A stretch of 64,000 nt of DNA, from positions 1 to 64,000 of the forward strand of contig NZ_WKKH01000001.1 of NCBI RefSeq assembly GCF_009674725.1, read 5' to 3'. How positions within the stretch are numbered: position 1 is the first letter of the stretch; each line of letters begins with the position of its first letter. Positions 1-8,896 of this stretch are shown here, in pieces. The position numbers and the translations under genes are program-made. The notes below the pieces were generated by a model. The model was not told the origin of the DNA, ran no database searches, and saw nothing but the letters and a program-made list of their open reading frames with translations. Source of the stretch: Pedobacter petrophilus. GTDB lineage: Bacteria; Bacteroidota; Bacteroidia; Sphingobacteriales; Sphingobacteriaceae.

Positions 1-75
1 TTCTGCTTTTTTCAAGCAACAACTCTGGGGGTCAATTTAAAATTGGCGAAAGGGGGTCAAATTTATTGGTATATG
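1..75. mobile_element. Remnant of an IS21-like element end
   Basis: Two imperfect direct copies of a unit built on GGGGGTCAA followed by TTTAAAATTGGCG lie side by side at about 28-75. Short, repeated GGGGGTCAA/TGGCG blocks of this kind are typical of the multiple terminal repeats of IS21-family elements in Bacteroidota. No istA or istB coding sequence is inside the window, so this is either the end of an element lying upstream or a relic. A related block occurs at 8715-8815. Confidence 0.45.
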
Positions 76-160
76 CAGACTGAGGATAATATTTGTCTAA
101 AATTTACCATAAGCAGAGTTTACATACCCACAACTTTGCACGACTAAATAATTTAAATTA

Positions 161-919
161 ATGGTTATTAAAACCGAAGAAGAGTTACAAGGCATGAAAA
201 AAGTGAGTGAAGCGGTTGCGCTAACTTTACTTAAGATGAGGGAATATACTCAAATAGGAATGTCTACAAAACAGCTGGATGAATACGGAAGACAGCTGCT
301 AGAGGCGCTTGGTGCAAAATCTGCTCCATTCGAAACTTATAGTTTTCCGGGTTATAGCTGTATTAGCGTTAATGAAGAGTTCGCCCATGGTGTTCCATCT
401 GATAAAATTATTCTAAAAAATGGGGATATCATTAATATTGATGTATCTGCAGAGTTAAATGGCTTTTGGTCTGATAATGGATGTTCATTTATTGTAGGTG
501 AAGATGTCCAGGGATTACAACATTTGGTAGATACTTCAAAAGAAATATTACTTGCAGCTATTTCCCAAATTAGTGGAGGAGTAAAAATTTCTGACATTGG
601 AAAACTGATTGAGACCAAAGCAAAACAGGCAGGTTATACTGTTATCCGAGATTTAGGTGGCCATGGGATAGGGAGGAGTTTACATGAGCAGCCTGATGCG
701 ATAATGAATTATTACGACCGTTGTGATAACAGGCGATTCAGGAAAGATTCTGTTGTGGCCATCGAAACATTTATTTCTACCAAGTCTACAAATATTCAAA
801 CGGAATCAGATGGTTGGACTTTTACAGGAAGTAATGGAGGATTTGTTGCTCAACATGAACATACCATATTGATTACATCAAACAAACCAATAATTCTTAC
901 TGCCTCGAATAAGATATAA
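161..919 (+). CDS. map: Type I methionine aminopeptidase (accessory paralogue)
   Basis: A 252-residue, full-length type I methionyl aminopeptidase, which removes the N-terminal Met from new cytosolic proteins using two divalent metals. All metal ligands of the pita-bread fold are visible: Asp94 (in NIDVS), Asp105 (in WSDNG), His168 (in GGHGIG), Glu202 (in AIETF) and Glu233 (in HEH), with the substrate-site His75 in AHGVPS. There is no N-terminal extension. In Bacteroidota the housekeeping map usually sits in the ribosomal secY-infA region; this copy stands alone beside an IS remnant and accessory genes, so I infer an acquired or duplicated paralogue, perhaps protective against MAP inhibitors. 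Function is confident from motifs, the role of the extra copy is not. Confidence 0.93.
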   Translation: MVIKTEEELQGMKKVSEAVALTLLKMREYTQIGMSTKQLDEYGRQLLEALGAKSAPFETYSFPGYSCISVNEEFAHGVPSDKIILKNGDIINIDVSAELNGFWSDNGCSFIVGEDVQGLQHLVDTSKEILLAAISQISGGVKISDIGKLIETKAKQAGYTVIRDLGGHGIGRSLHEQPDAIMNYYDRCDNRRFRKDSVVAIETFISTKSTNIQTESDGWTFTGSNGGFVAQHEHTILITSNKPIILTASNKI

Positions 920-977
920 TTCGTTCTACTGTTGCATTTCGGTAAAAACTTACTAGTGTTCATTCGTTATTTACTAG

Positions 978-1634
978 TTAAATTTTTCCGCCCTTCTTTA
1001 AACCATCTAAGATTATACTTGAATAATTAGTATCACCTACTATAGGCAAATCTATTGTGCAAATACTGAAATCCTTATTCCACTTAACTAAAGGTTGCCC
1101 AGATTTATTTAGTGTATTGATTGTAATAGCAATTTTATTCGCAATAGGTCTCCATCCTGACGAGACCCCAACGCCTCTTTCAGGGTTCAGGAATTCTCCT
1201 ATAGTAGTTAAAGTTGTCATGCTCAGTTCGTAGCTATTATCTGTTAGTTTAACACCCTGCGCATTTAATGTGATATGCAGTTTGCCCGAGATTTTGGAGA
1301 TTTCTTTAGCACATGCAGCTTTTTGTTCAGCGGTGGTATTTACGGATGTTTTTTCTGCCGAATTTAATATATTGGTGCCGTATACCTTATCAAAATACTT
1401 ACCTAGATATGAACTTAAATAAGAAAAAGTTGAAATGTCAAAAGAGCGCTTATCAGACATAATCCTGGTGAACATCTCTGATGGCCCATTAAGAGTGACA
1501 CTTTCTTCTATAATTTTAGCTCTTGACCAATTATATTTCTGTTCAAGGGTTTGAACAATATCGGCAGTTGTTTGCGCCTTTGTACAGAAAGTGGTGGCCA
1601 TACAAAAAATAGCACAAAAGAAAAGGAGTCTCAT
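978..1634 (-). CDS. Secreted protein of unknown function
   Basis: A 218-residue protein with a clear Sec signal peptide (short basic n-region, hydrophobic stretch to about residue 17, cleavage near KAQ at 19-21). The mature part is mixed alpha/beta in look, with Cys108 and Cys191 as the only cysteines after the signal. I do not recognise a family. Its stop is 58 bp from the stop of the aminopeptidase gene, so the two are convergent. Nothing in the neighbourhood points to a role. Confidence 0.6.
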   Translation of the reverse strand: MRLLFFCAIFCMATTFCTKAQTTADIVQTLEQKYNWSRAKIIEESVTLNGPSEMFTRIMSDKRSFDISTFSYLSSYLGKYFDKVYGTNILNSAEKTSVNTTAEQKAACAKEISKISGKLHITLNAQGVKLTDNSYELSMTTLTTIGEFLNPERGVGVSSGWRPIANKIAITINTLNKSGQPLVKWNKDFSICTIDLPIVGDTNYSSIILDGLKKGGKI

Positions 1635-1995
1635 TTTTTTTATTTTTAATAGATGATGATTTAATAAATTGTATGAAACCTGAATTTATGAATTCAATTC
1701 AATTAATTACAATTCCGGTTTTAAGCTCAATTATCTTTTATAAGCGATTATTGGCTCATAAAATTCCATTTAAACATACTCATTTTTTCTTAAATTCAAA
1801 TTAAGAATCGTATTTATAAGTTAACAACAGTTTGCCAATTGATAATTACCATATTAATCGATAAATATTAGGTTGAAATCAGCTGAGCGAATATGAACAG
1901 AACTTGTTCCACTTCTTTACGTTTTCGGTGAGTTTGAACATTATATTGTTATTATTGGATTTGTATCAAGGCTTATTCAAATTGAAAAATATTTA
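1635..1995. other. AT-rich intergenic region, no gene seen
   Basis: Upstream of the secreted protein gene. Very AT-rich with stops in all frames and no recognisable coding remnant. It ends at the first copy of the dispersed repeat. Confidence 0.5.
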
Positions 1996-1998
1996 TTC

Positions 1999-2070
1999 TT
2001 CGTTTTATGAGACTAATAACATTCATTGAAAGTCTTTAGTGTTATTAAAAAATCTACCATTTTTTGATAA
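1999..2070 (+). repeat. Dispersed repeat, copy A (long form)
   Basis: Starts with TTCGTTTTATGAGAC and aligns without gaps for 72 bp to copy B at 3743-3814; my hand count is 59 of 72 identical. Inside it, TAATAAC (2014-2020) and GTTATTA (2041-2047) form inverted arms around a 20-nt loop. It lies 42 bp past the stop of the minus-strand epimerase gene. Confidence 0.7.
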
Positions 2071-2111
2071 TGACCTGGGCAGGTATTTCAGTGAATAACA
2101 TAATAATACTT

Positions 2112-2972
2112 TTAACTCAACGCTTTTATTTGTTCTTTTAGAAGATATTCAAAAGTAAATTTCGGCTGATAGCTAAGCATTTGCATAGCTTTATCTGAAC
2201 GGTATACCCGATCAATACTTTCGGGAAGCGTCCAGTGATTACGTTCATATAATTCAATTACCTCTGGGTAATATTTAGCTATTACACATGCTGCATCGTG
2301 CTTTAGCTCAATAAGATCTTCTTTTTGAAATGGTGACCCACTTGAAATATTAAATATTTCGAATTGCTCGAAATTATGTTCCAACGCTAATCTTAATGCA
2401 TCGGCTCCGTCTTGCTCATCAAGACCGCGATAAAGCCGATGGTTTAGCTTTAAGTTATCTGGTTCAGGAAGAAAACGGCCGACCCTAAATACGGTTACAT
2501 CTAGTTTCTCCTTTTCAAAGAATTCCCGACATAGTTCCTCGCATGATTGCTTGGTGATATCATAAATATCACGCGGTTGTATAGGTAGCTCTTCATTTAC
2601 CCAAACGGCTTCGTTATCATCAACTAGAGACTTACCGTAAATGGATGTGGTGCTTGTAAACAGAAATTTGCCTATACCATTGGCTACACATGCATTCAGA
2701 AGGTTCAATGTACCTTTTATATTGGTATCGACAAACTCTTCCCTGGAATAGTTTAAGTCCATATGTCTGCCGTGTAATGCAGCAGTGTGTATAACTGCAT
2801 CGAAGTTTTGGATAATCTCTAATATTTTGCCTTTATCTTTTACATCAGCAATTAAATTAGTAGTTGAACTACCTGATATGTCTAGGCCGGTCACCATATA
2901 ACCAAAATCGGCTAAATGCTTTACTGTAACGCTACCTAATTTTCCAGACGAACCTGTAACTAGAACTCTCAT
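2112..2972 (-). CDS. NAD-dependent epimerase/dehydratase (extended SDR)
   Basis: A 286-residue extended short-chain dehydrogenase/reductase with a complete Rossmann fold: GSSGKLG at 7-13 matches the GxxGxxG dinucleotide motif, Asp31 after beta-2 favours NAD(H), and the catalytic residues are seen as the STTS stretch near 107-110 and Tyr137-xxx-Lys141. The family acts on nucleotide sugars or related substrates; the substrate cannot be read from the sequence. It is a single minus-strand gene followed by a dispersed-repeat copy. It could equally be a UDP-sugar epimerase or a reductase of small carbonyl compounds. Confidence 0.85.
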   Translation of the reverse strand: MRVLVTGSSGKLGSVTVKHLADFGYMVTGLDISGSSTTNLIADVKDKGKILEIIQNFDAVIHTAALHGRHMDLNYSREEFVDTNIKGTLNLLNACVANGIGKFLFTSTTSIYGKSLVDDNEAVWVNEELPIQPRDIYDITKQSCEELCREFFEKEKLDVTVFRVGRFLPEPDNLKLNHRLYRGLDEQDGADALRLALEHNFEQFEIFNISSGSPFQKEDLIELKHDAACVIAKYYPEVIELYERNHWTLPESIDRVYRSDKAMQMLSYQPKFTFEYLLKEQIKALS

Positions 2973-3358
2973 ATATTTACAAATATACGAATAAGCACTT
3001 CAAGCCTGTAGATGATCATATTATCAGAATTCCCTGATTTGTTGAGATCGTTTTTGCCTTTGTCATAATTTCCGTTTAAATAAAACTACGGCTGAAAAAA
3101 AAATACAGTAACGAATCACACCTTCGTTTTTTGATACAGGTCGCTGTTTGTTTGTTTGTGGAAATTTAATCACTTATTTATTAAAACAAGATACTATAGC
3201 ATCTAAATACATTGTGGTCTGGAATCAGCAAAATATTCGTTTTGTAAGATGTTTCAATTTAGAATTGTAATATAATGCGAAGTGGTGTAGCTCGTTGTTG
3301 TTTATTTTAAGTTTTTTTATCGCAGTTAAATTTACCAGTAGAAAGGGCGAATATGGTA
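2973..3358. other. Intergenic region containing a repeat copy
   Basis: No coding remnant seen. Contains dispersed-repeat copy C at 3123-3137 and otherwise AT-rich sequence. Confidence 0.5.
3121..3138 (+). repeat. Dispersed repeat, copy C (core only)
   Basis: CCTTCGTTTTTTGATACA: core of the dispersed repeat with one substitution (GATAC for GAGAC). Similarity to the long copies does not clearly extend beyond the core. Confidence 0.6.
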
Positions 3359-3568
3359 TTAAAACATTATCGTAAAATTAGATTTGTCGCATGATGATAA
3401 ACTATTGGTTATAACTGACGGTATCGTCAGTTCGATAATTCTTAAATTTAATCCATCATCTACGGCTATGAAACCGCATTGACATACTTGCAGGTCATAT
3501 TGGCTATGGCTAGTTAGTGTATTTCCGCAATTATTGCACATTGCCTGATTTGCTTTAAGATTTACCAT
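3359..3568 (-). CDS. Small zinc-ribbon protein (DUF7695-like)
   Basis: A 69-residue cytosolic protein with CNNCG at about 11-15 and CQCG at about 29-32, so two pairs of cysteines that can hold one zinc ion, followed by an AVDDGLN stretch. This pattern (CxxCG, then W/QxCxCG and a DGG/DGL loop) resembles the small Bacteroidota/Firmicutes zinc-ribbon family DUF7695; that name is from memory of the pattern. Function unknown. The last 20 residues look unlike the family and may be a replaced tail. Confidence 0.6.
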   Translation of the reverse strand: MVNLKANQAMCNNCGNTLTSHSQYDLQVCQCGFIAVDDGLNLRIIELTIPSVITNSLSSCDKSNFTIMF

Positions 3569-3929
3569 TACTACCTGGATTTTTTATTGTATCAAATATA
3601 TGGTACGTATGCATTTTATGCAATCTCTAAAAACCTTTTTTTAGCATAATTGTAACTTTAAGGACATTCATTGCTAAATAAAAAATTAGCGGTTGGAATA
3701 TTATAAGTAAAACCGCTAAGGTTTTATCAATAATCTCAAATCTTCGTTTTTTGAGGCTAATAATATCTAATGAAAGTCCTTAATCTTATTAAAAAATCTG
3801 CATTTTATTGATAAAAACAATTATAGCCAGTTGCAAATTTTATCGCTGGTATTACTTTTTGCTAAATGAGAATACTAATCGCAAGTAGAAATTATAGTCT
3901 ACATTTTTAATTATTATGTCGACAATAAT
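3569..3929. other. Intergenic region containing long repeat copy B
   Basis: No gene remnant recognised. Carries dispersed-repeat copy B (3743-3814). Confidence 0.5.
3743..3814 (+). repeat. Dispersed repeat, copy B (long form)
   Basis: Ungapped 72-bp match to copy A (59 identical positions by hand count). The inverted arms are kept as TAATAA and TTATTA. Lies 115 bp beyond the stop of the minus-strand VOC gene. Confidence 0.7.
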
Positions 3930-4334
3930 CTACATTCGTTCATCCATACAAACTATATTAAACTTATGTCCATCCGGATCGGAAAATACACAAACATAAA
4001 AACCGTTTTCATCGATTTTAGGACCCATATTAAGGGTTCCTCTAGACGACTTTACCAGTTCAGCCCATTGATCAACTTCTTCATTACTCTTAGCTGCCAT
4101 TGAAAAGATCACTTCATTACCATCTCTGGTTGAGTTGACATTGCCATTCATACTAGAGGCAAGGCGATCAGACTTAAAAAAATTAATTACGAACTGATTA
4201 TCTCCAAACTTGAAACTAGCGAGGTTTTCGACTTCATCATATCCATTGCTTTTAAATCCTAATTGCTCATAAAAAGATTTTGTTCTTTTTAGATCTTCAA
4301 CAGCTAGGTTACCCCATATCATTGACGTTTGCAT
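3930..4334 (-). CDS. VOC-family (glyoxalase/bleomycin-resistance fold) protein
   Basis: A 134-residue single-domain vicinal-oxygen-chelate protein. The N-terminal strand-helix (MIWGNLAVEDLKRTKSFYEQLG), the FKFGDNQFVINFF strand and the C-terminal FSDPDGHKFNIV strand are the usual VOC pattern, with His128-type ligand in DPDGH. Such proteins are metal-dependent lyases, dioxygenases or drug-binding resistance proteins; the specific role is open. The upstream SnoaL-like gene is 58 bp away on the same strand and is probably cotranscribed. Confidence 0.8.
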   Translation of the reverse strand: MQTSMIWGNLAVEDLKRTKSFYEQLGFKSNGYDEVENLASFKFGDNQFVINFFKSDRLASSMNGNVNSTRDGNEVIFSMAAKSNEEVDQWAELVKSSRGTLNMGPKIDENGFYVCVFSDPDGHKFNIVCMDERM

Positions 4335-4392
4335 GATGAATTTGTTTAAGGATGTTTATTATATAATTAATAACGTTAATATGACCCAGACC

Positions 4393-4755
4393 CTATACGT
4401 TATCAATAACATATGAAGTCATGCGAATAATCTTATCATTTGAAAAATGATAGATATCACAAGATGATCCTTGATAAGGACTTCCATTAGGTCTTTCTCC
4501 AGTACTGGTACACTCTACGGATGCCATTTCTCCATCGATGATTATTGTTCCGAATTTGAAATACATTCTTTCGGGCATATCCTCTCCAGCATCCATGTTT
4601 TTAATCTCATCTTTACCCCTCAATGTGGTATGCCCAGTTGATGAGCTATACATTTCCCATATGATGTCGTCCGAAAGGAATTCTATAAATTCCTCCATTT
4701 TGTTTTCTTCGAAGATCTTGTTGACCTTAGCGATAAGTGCTCTTGTAGTAGTCAT
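4393..4755 (-). CDS. SnoaL/NTF2-like fold protein
   Basis: A 120-residue protein with the NTF2-like cone fold: N-terminal helices, then W-x-M-Y (start of strand 1), LRGKDEI, a VECTSTGERPNG strand and a final IIRMTSYVI strand. This fold covers ketosteroid-isomerase-like enzymes and small-molecule binding proteins; no active-site set is specific enough to choose. First gene of a probable two-gene unit with the VOC protein. Confidence 0.75.
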   Translation of the reverse strand: MTTTRALIAKVNKIFEENKMEEFIEFLSDDIIWEMYSSSTGHTTLRGKDEIKNMDAGEDMPERMYFKFGTIIIDGEMASVECTSTGERPNGSPYQGSSCDIYHFSNDKIIRMTSYVIDNV

Positions 4756-4980
4756 ATAAAATAAACAAATTGAAATAAGAAATGTTTTTTCAATAGCCTT
4801 TGTATTAGGTGTTTAATTAAAATAATATATTGTGCCTGACTTCTTAATACTTGTAATTTTCGTCTTTCATACTTACGCCTATTTAGTAAATTAAAAGAAT
4901 AATATTATCTTGCTATCGCTTTACAGGTCTAGGCTTCCTATTTATTTATGCCCATGAGTTGTAATAATTAATGACGACAT

Positions 4981-6027
4981 ATGAGATGTTATATCACTAT
5001 ATTTTTGGTATTGGGCATTTTTGCTGAAGGATTTGGGCAGAAGGTGGAGATTCTTCTTATTGGAGCTTCTCATGATTACAGCAAATCTCAGGACCAAAAT
5101 TTTTCAAATATTCATCAAAGAATACGGGCATTTAAGCCAAGCGCTTTTTTCGGAGAGTTTGTTAGTCCACAAGATGAAGCAACCCTGATGGATTATTGGT
5201 GTAAAGCTGATAATCTCAAAAGATTGAAAAAATTACGTTCTACCAGGCATATTCCATTAGACAAGATTAATAGGGTTATCGATAGTCTAAAGGTAATTTC
5301 AGAACGAAACAATGATAATTTCTATCTTAAATCAGATCTTGCTCATGCCTATTACCTGGCTCAGGATGCCGCCAATGGCCATTATTTATATTGGCAGGTA
5401 TATGACCATTTAAATAAGTCAGCAGATAGTAAGCTGGAGAAATACGTTGACAGTTTACTTTGTCCAAAGCAAGATGTTTCCGGAAGGAGTATGAAAAGAC
5501 TTGCTAGTTCAGAGTATGCTTTTATAGCATTTCCTATGATGAAAGAGTTTGGGATAACGAGACTGTTGTCGATGGATTGCCAGGATTATGATTTGAATTG
5601 GATGGCCTCTGCAATAGCTTTCCATGATAAATTTGAAGCATTTCGAAAAGATACGCTGACAATCGGTTATAACGCTATAGCTAATCTATTAGATAGAAGA
5701 GATAAAGGTTTTAAGAAATACCAGGAGATCGAAAGGTCTTCGGATGTATTTACAGAATGGTTAAACACTGATGAGGCCGCAGATATATTAGCATCTGGGG
5801 ATTTTTATTTTAATGAACTTTATAATTTTAAAAACTTTCCAAAAGAAGAGATATTATCTCAAATTCATTGGTGAAAAAAGCGGAATGAAGGAATGTGTAT
5901 GAATATTGTGAGTAGAGCTAATGAAATTCATGCTAAACGTGTAGTTGTCATGGTGGGAGCCAACCATAGAAAGTTTATGCAAGAAATATTCCAAACAATA
6001 CCGAATATTGAGGTACTAACACTATAA
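4981..6027 (+). pseudogene. TraB/DUF5694-like protein interrupted by an in-frame TGA
   Basis: Codons 1-297 (to 5871) encode a signal peptide (MRCYITIFLVLGIFAEGFGQ) and most of a DUF5694-like protein (EILLIGASHDYSK near the start). A TGA at 5872-5874 then stops the frame, but the same frame stays open for 50 more codons to TAA at 6025-6027, and that tail contains RNEGMCMNIV and RVVVMVGANHRKFMQE. These match the end of the DUF5694/TraB-like family as I remember it (a W-x-x-RN helix followed by a GA-x-H motif). The TGA follows a TGG Trp codon, so a single substitution explains the break. Shortened product, readthrough or a recent pseudogene are all possible. Confidence 0.7.
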
Positions 6028-6160
6028 TGCCTCAATGAGTAAAAAGTCATCATTTAACAGATGTAGTATCAAATCTCTCTGATTTTTATAGATAGTTTTT
6101 TCTTTGTTGATTTGGTGCTTGGGCAATTATAGGTTAAATAAAGATATTCATTATGGGATA

Positions 6161-6181
6161 ATACCTTCGTTTTTTGAGACA
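6161..6181 (+). repeat. Dispersed repeat, copy D (core)
   Basis: ATACCTTCGTTTTTTGAGACA: a perfect consensus core. It is 34 bp beyond the stop of the next minus-strand gene. Confidence 0.65.
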
Positions 6182-6213
6182 TGGAACTGGTAATAAATTG
6201 CTGTTTTCAAGGG

Positions 6214-6807
6214 TCAATAAAATTTGGATGGCATAACCTCTACTCTTCCATTTATAAAAATTGAAACATCAATGCCCCCATGTAATTGAATACGTTCGCC
6301 TTCTCGATGTGGCGTTTTCTTTTTTGATTTTCCATCTATGCTTGGAGCTTGCATCAACTTGACTTTATATAAGAACGGCTCAATAATCCGTTGGAAATGT
6401 TTTTTACTCCTGTTTGAAAATTTTTTATCTACAAAGCTTTCGATTTCTCCTTTAAGCAAAATGATTTTGCTATCCACGTAACTATAAAAAAGTGGAAATT
6501 GGGAGTCGTTTTTAAGCTCGTCGAAATTAACATAATTTTTATTGATGTGATATCTCTTGATAATATCGTTTGCAGAATTTCTTATCTTCGATATCGTTAT
6601 GTATCCAACAACTTTAAACCCTTTTTCTTTTACAATTTCTGATTGGATAAACTTTTTAATTTCCTGAATTAAGATAGAGTCTTTTAAATCAACTCTTTGA
6701 ATTTGTAACTGTGATGTAGCACCATTAGGATTTTGGCCAAAAACTGCTAAATTCAATTGTAAAAAAAATGCGAATAGATAGACAACCTTCTTGTGAAGCT
6801 TTTTCAT
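6214..6807 (-). CDS. Secreted protein of unknown function
   Basis: About 197 residues from the chosen ATG at 6805-6807. An upstream in-frame ATG would add 17 residues (MSQQTNCMFF...), but the shorter start gives a clean Sec signal peptide (MKKLHKKVVYLFAFFLQLNLAVFGQ). The mature protein is Lys-rich with a SIFINGRVEVMP end; TonB-C-like endings look similar, but the match is too weak to name. Its downstream neighbour is the repeat copy D. Confidence 0.55.
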   Translation of the reverse strand: MKKLHKKVVYLFAFFLQLNLAVFGQNPNGATSQLQIQRVDLKDSILIQEIKKFIQSEIVKEKGFKVVGYITISKIRNSANDIIKRYHINKNYVNFDELKNDSQFPLFYSYVDSKIILLKGEIESFVDKKFSNRSKKHFQRIIEPFLYKVKLMQAPSIDGKSKKKTPHREGERIQLHGGIDVSIFINGRVEVMPSKFY

Positions 6808-6917
6808 AATTATGATAGAGTTAATTATAAAGAACATACAGTTCGTTTGTTGAGACATTATCCTATTAGGAAAAATCTCAAGTCTATTAAAATTGCAGTT
6901 TGTGATTTTTAGTTTGG

Positions 6918-8339
6918 CTAATATTCTCCTCGTTTACTCCATTCATATTTATCCTTAGAGGCAAGATTGCGCTTTGAAAGATCGGATAGCATTCCTTTTA
7001 TATGGGATTTGTCAAGCCATCGACCGTCTACAAAGACACCAAAGATACTTCGTGTATTTTTTATGCTTTCGAGCGGATTCCCATCAAGCAAAACCAGGTC
7101 TGCGAACTTCCCCGATTCAACAGTTCCAATTTTGCTCTCTATACCAAGCCAGGTCGCTGGTTGCCTCGTTGCTGAAACTAATGCTTCTTCCGTAGTTAGT
7201 CCTGCTTTGACCAAAAGTTCCAATTCGTCATGAAGCGAAAATCCCGCAATCACACCAGAGCTTCCTGCGTCTGTACCGGCTACTATAGGAACGCCTGTTT
7301 CCTTGAAAGCTTTCACCAATTGATTGTTAAATTCTACAATTTTTTCGAGACGAATTACACGCTCTGAACTTGTCCCAATATTATACTTGTTCGCAGTTAA
7401 CCACTTATTTTGGAGAAGTGGGTGTACGTATTGCAAACTCACCAGATTACGAATACTATCGAGGGTTCGGGTTTGTTCGGCAATCTTTGATATCACTATT
7501 AAAGTTGGTGAAAGCCAAGTCCCATTTTGTTTGGCAAGCTTCGCAAAACGCTGGGCATCATGGTAGCTGAAATCTTCACTTTGCTTAGCATATTCTTCAG
7601 CATGTGCAACCATGCCAAAATAGGGTACAAAAGCTTCTTCTATTTTATTTTTAAATTCGTTAGGAATATGACCGATGACTTTCATTCCTTGCATATGAGC
7701 TTCATCAACTATTGCTTTGTAAGTTTTTGTATTAAGGCTTGAATAAACCTTGATGAACTCATATCCTTCTGCTTTTGCAAATCGAACAGATTGACGTCCA
7801 TCTGAAGGCGTATTTGCTGTACCAACCTCATTTCCTCCATTTATCATCGCGGCCAGCGCCATACGTGGGCCTATCACGTCTCCTCTTATGATTTCATTTC
7901 GTTGCCCGAAATTTCCAACAACACTATTTAGCGAAAAGATTGTCGTTACACCGTTAGCAATAAAGGGCGTCATGACATCTTGTGTGCTAGTGAAAATTGC
8001 AGCAGCTCGTGTCGGATACGTGTTATTAAAGGTGCCATCAGTTGGTACATGAACATGCATGTCTACAAGCCCTGGAATTAGCCATTTCCCTTTACCATTG
8101 ATTACATGGGCATCATTTGGAATATGCCCATTGATTGAAACAATTATTCTATTTTCAATTATTACTGTAGCATTTAGCAACACCTCACCTCTGTTAACCA
8201 TGGGTATGACATTCACATTTTTTATAACAAATTTCTTTTGAGGATATTTTTTAAGCCCTGCATTTAGTGATGTGCAACCATTAACGATTATGAGAAAGGG
8301 TAGTAACAGAAAATAACGAAGTAAATGTTTGTATTGCAT
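6918..8339 (-). CDS. Amidohydrolase-family lipoprotein
   Basis: A 473-residue metal-dependent amidohydrolase (imidazolonepropionase/prolidase-like group). Counting from the longer possible start at 8369, metal ligands are H105-x-H107 (DMHVH), Lys207 (FIKVYS, possibly carboxylated), His234 (VIGHIP), His256 (VAHAEE) and Asp367 (AGTDAG). A beta-sandwich flank comes before (FVIKNVNVIPM) and after (GKFADLVLLDGNP). The start at 8337-8339 gives MQYKHLLRYF followed by a lipobox ending in Cys (IVNGC), so it is probably exported and lipid-anchored. Secreted members hydrolyse peptides, D-aminoacyl compounds or lactones; the substrate is unknown. Confidence 0.85.
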   Translation of the reverse strand: MQYKHLLRYFLLLPFLIIVNGCTSLNAGLKKYPQKKFVIKNVNVIPMVNRGEVLLNATVIIENRIIVSINGHIPNDAHVINGKGKWLIPGLVDMHVHVPTDGTFNNTYPTRAAAIFTSTQDVMTPFIANGVTTIFSLNSVVGNFGQRNEIIRGDVIGPRMALAAMINGGNEVGTANTPSDGRQSVRFAKAEGYEFIKVYSSLNTKTYKAIVDEAHMQGMKVIGHIPNEFKNKIEEAFVPYFGMVAHAEEYAKQSEDFSYHDAQRFAKLAKQNGTWLSPTLIVISKIAEQTRTLDSIRNLVSLQYVHPLLQNKWLTANKYNIGTSSERVIRLEKIVEFNNQLVKAFKETGVPIVAGTDAGSSGVIAGFSLHDELELLVKAGLTTEEALVSATRQPATWLGIESKIGTVESGKFADLVLLDGNPLESIKNTRSIFGVFVDGRWLDKSHIKGMLSDLSKRNLASKDKYEWSKRGEY

Positions 8340-8590
8340 ATTTCTATTTAATTTATGTATTAGAAGCATTTTTGCTGGAAACTTCTAAAATTGTATTGTT
8401 ACAATTACACGAATTTTTTACCTATCAACACGTCTACTACGTTTTCAGGTAATTCAAGGACCTTTTAACAACTTGTTTAGCATTAGGGATTTAAGTTTAA
8501 AGGTAGGTAAAATATAAAGGTCAGCATTTTCACCCCTAATACCATTCTTAAAATAAACATTAAGATCTTCATTTCATTTATTTTTTAAAT

Positions 8591-8608
8591 TTCTTCGTTT
8601 TCTAAGAC
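8591..8608 (+). repeat. Dispersed repeat, copy E (degenerate core)
   Basis: TTCTTCGTTTTCTAAGAC: core with two substitutions relative to the consensus. Confidence 0.45.
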
Positions 8609-8714
8609 ATTTGTCTATCTGTCTTAACTAGCGCCTACAAACTTACAGCTAAAGAAAAATATACATTAGGGGATGGATGACTTCCTGAATTCAAAATATC
8701 GGAGGTGATGGATA

Positions 8715-8815
8715 AACCTGGATAAATTGACCCCCGCCTCACCCGCAATAGCTTTGTTGTAAGTTTTTGATTGGCTTTATATTGTAAAATTGGCGAGCAC
8801 GGGTCAAATGTACTG
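8715..8815. mobile_element. IS21-like end remnant
   Basis: Contains ATTGACCCCCGCC and, about 70 bp on, AAAATTGGCGAGCACGGGTCAAAT. The second block matches AAAATTGGCGAAAGGGGGTCAAAT at positions 38-61 of the window with few changes. The two blocks here point towards each other, as if the interior of an element had been deleted, leaving only its repeat-rich ends. Confidence 0.45.
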
Positions 8816-8896
8816 ATGTGTCCAAGCACGGTGAACAAGTTGCTCAAACAAAAGAATCTTTCAATGGTTTAGATTGCAAATACCATAATCAAACCC

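Larger units (their letters stand above)
8370..8896. other. Intergenic region with repeat core and IS remnant
   Basis: No complete gene. A 70-codon minus-strand frame at 8635-8847 runs across the IS remnant and has no protein-like features. Contains repeat copy E and an IS21-like remnant. Confidence 0.5.

Noticed and set aside
5872..5874. TGA as a selenocysteine codon
   Set aside because: No SECIS-like hairpin was seen and the position follows a Trp in a W-x-x-RN helix, not a Cys site. Stop mutation is simpler.
8635..8847. 70-codon minus-strand ORF
   Set aside because: It runs through the IS end remnant and has no domain, signal or codon pattern of a gene.
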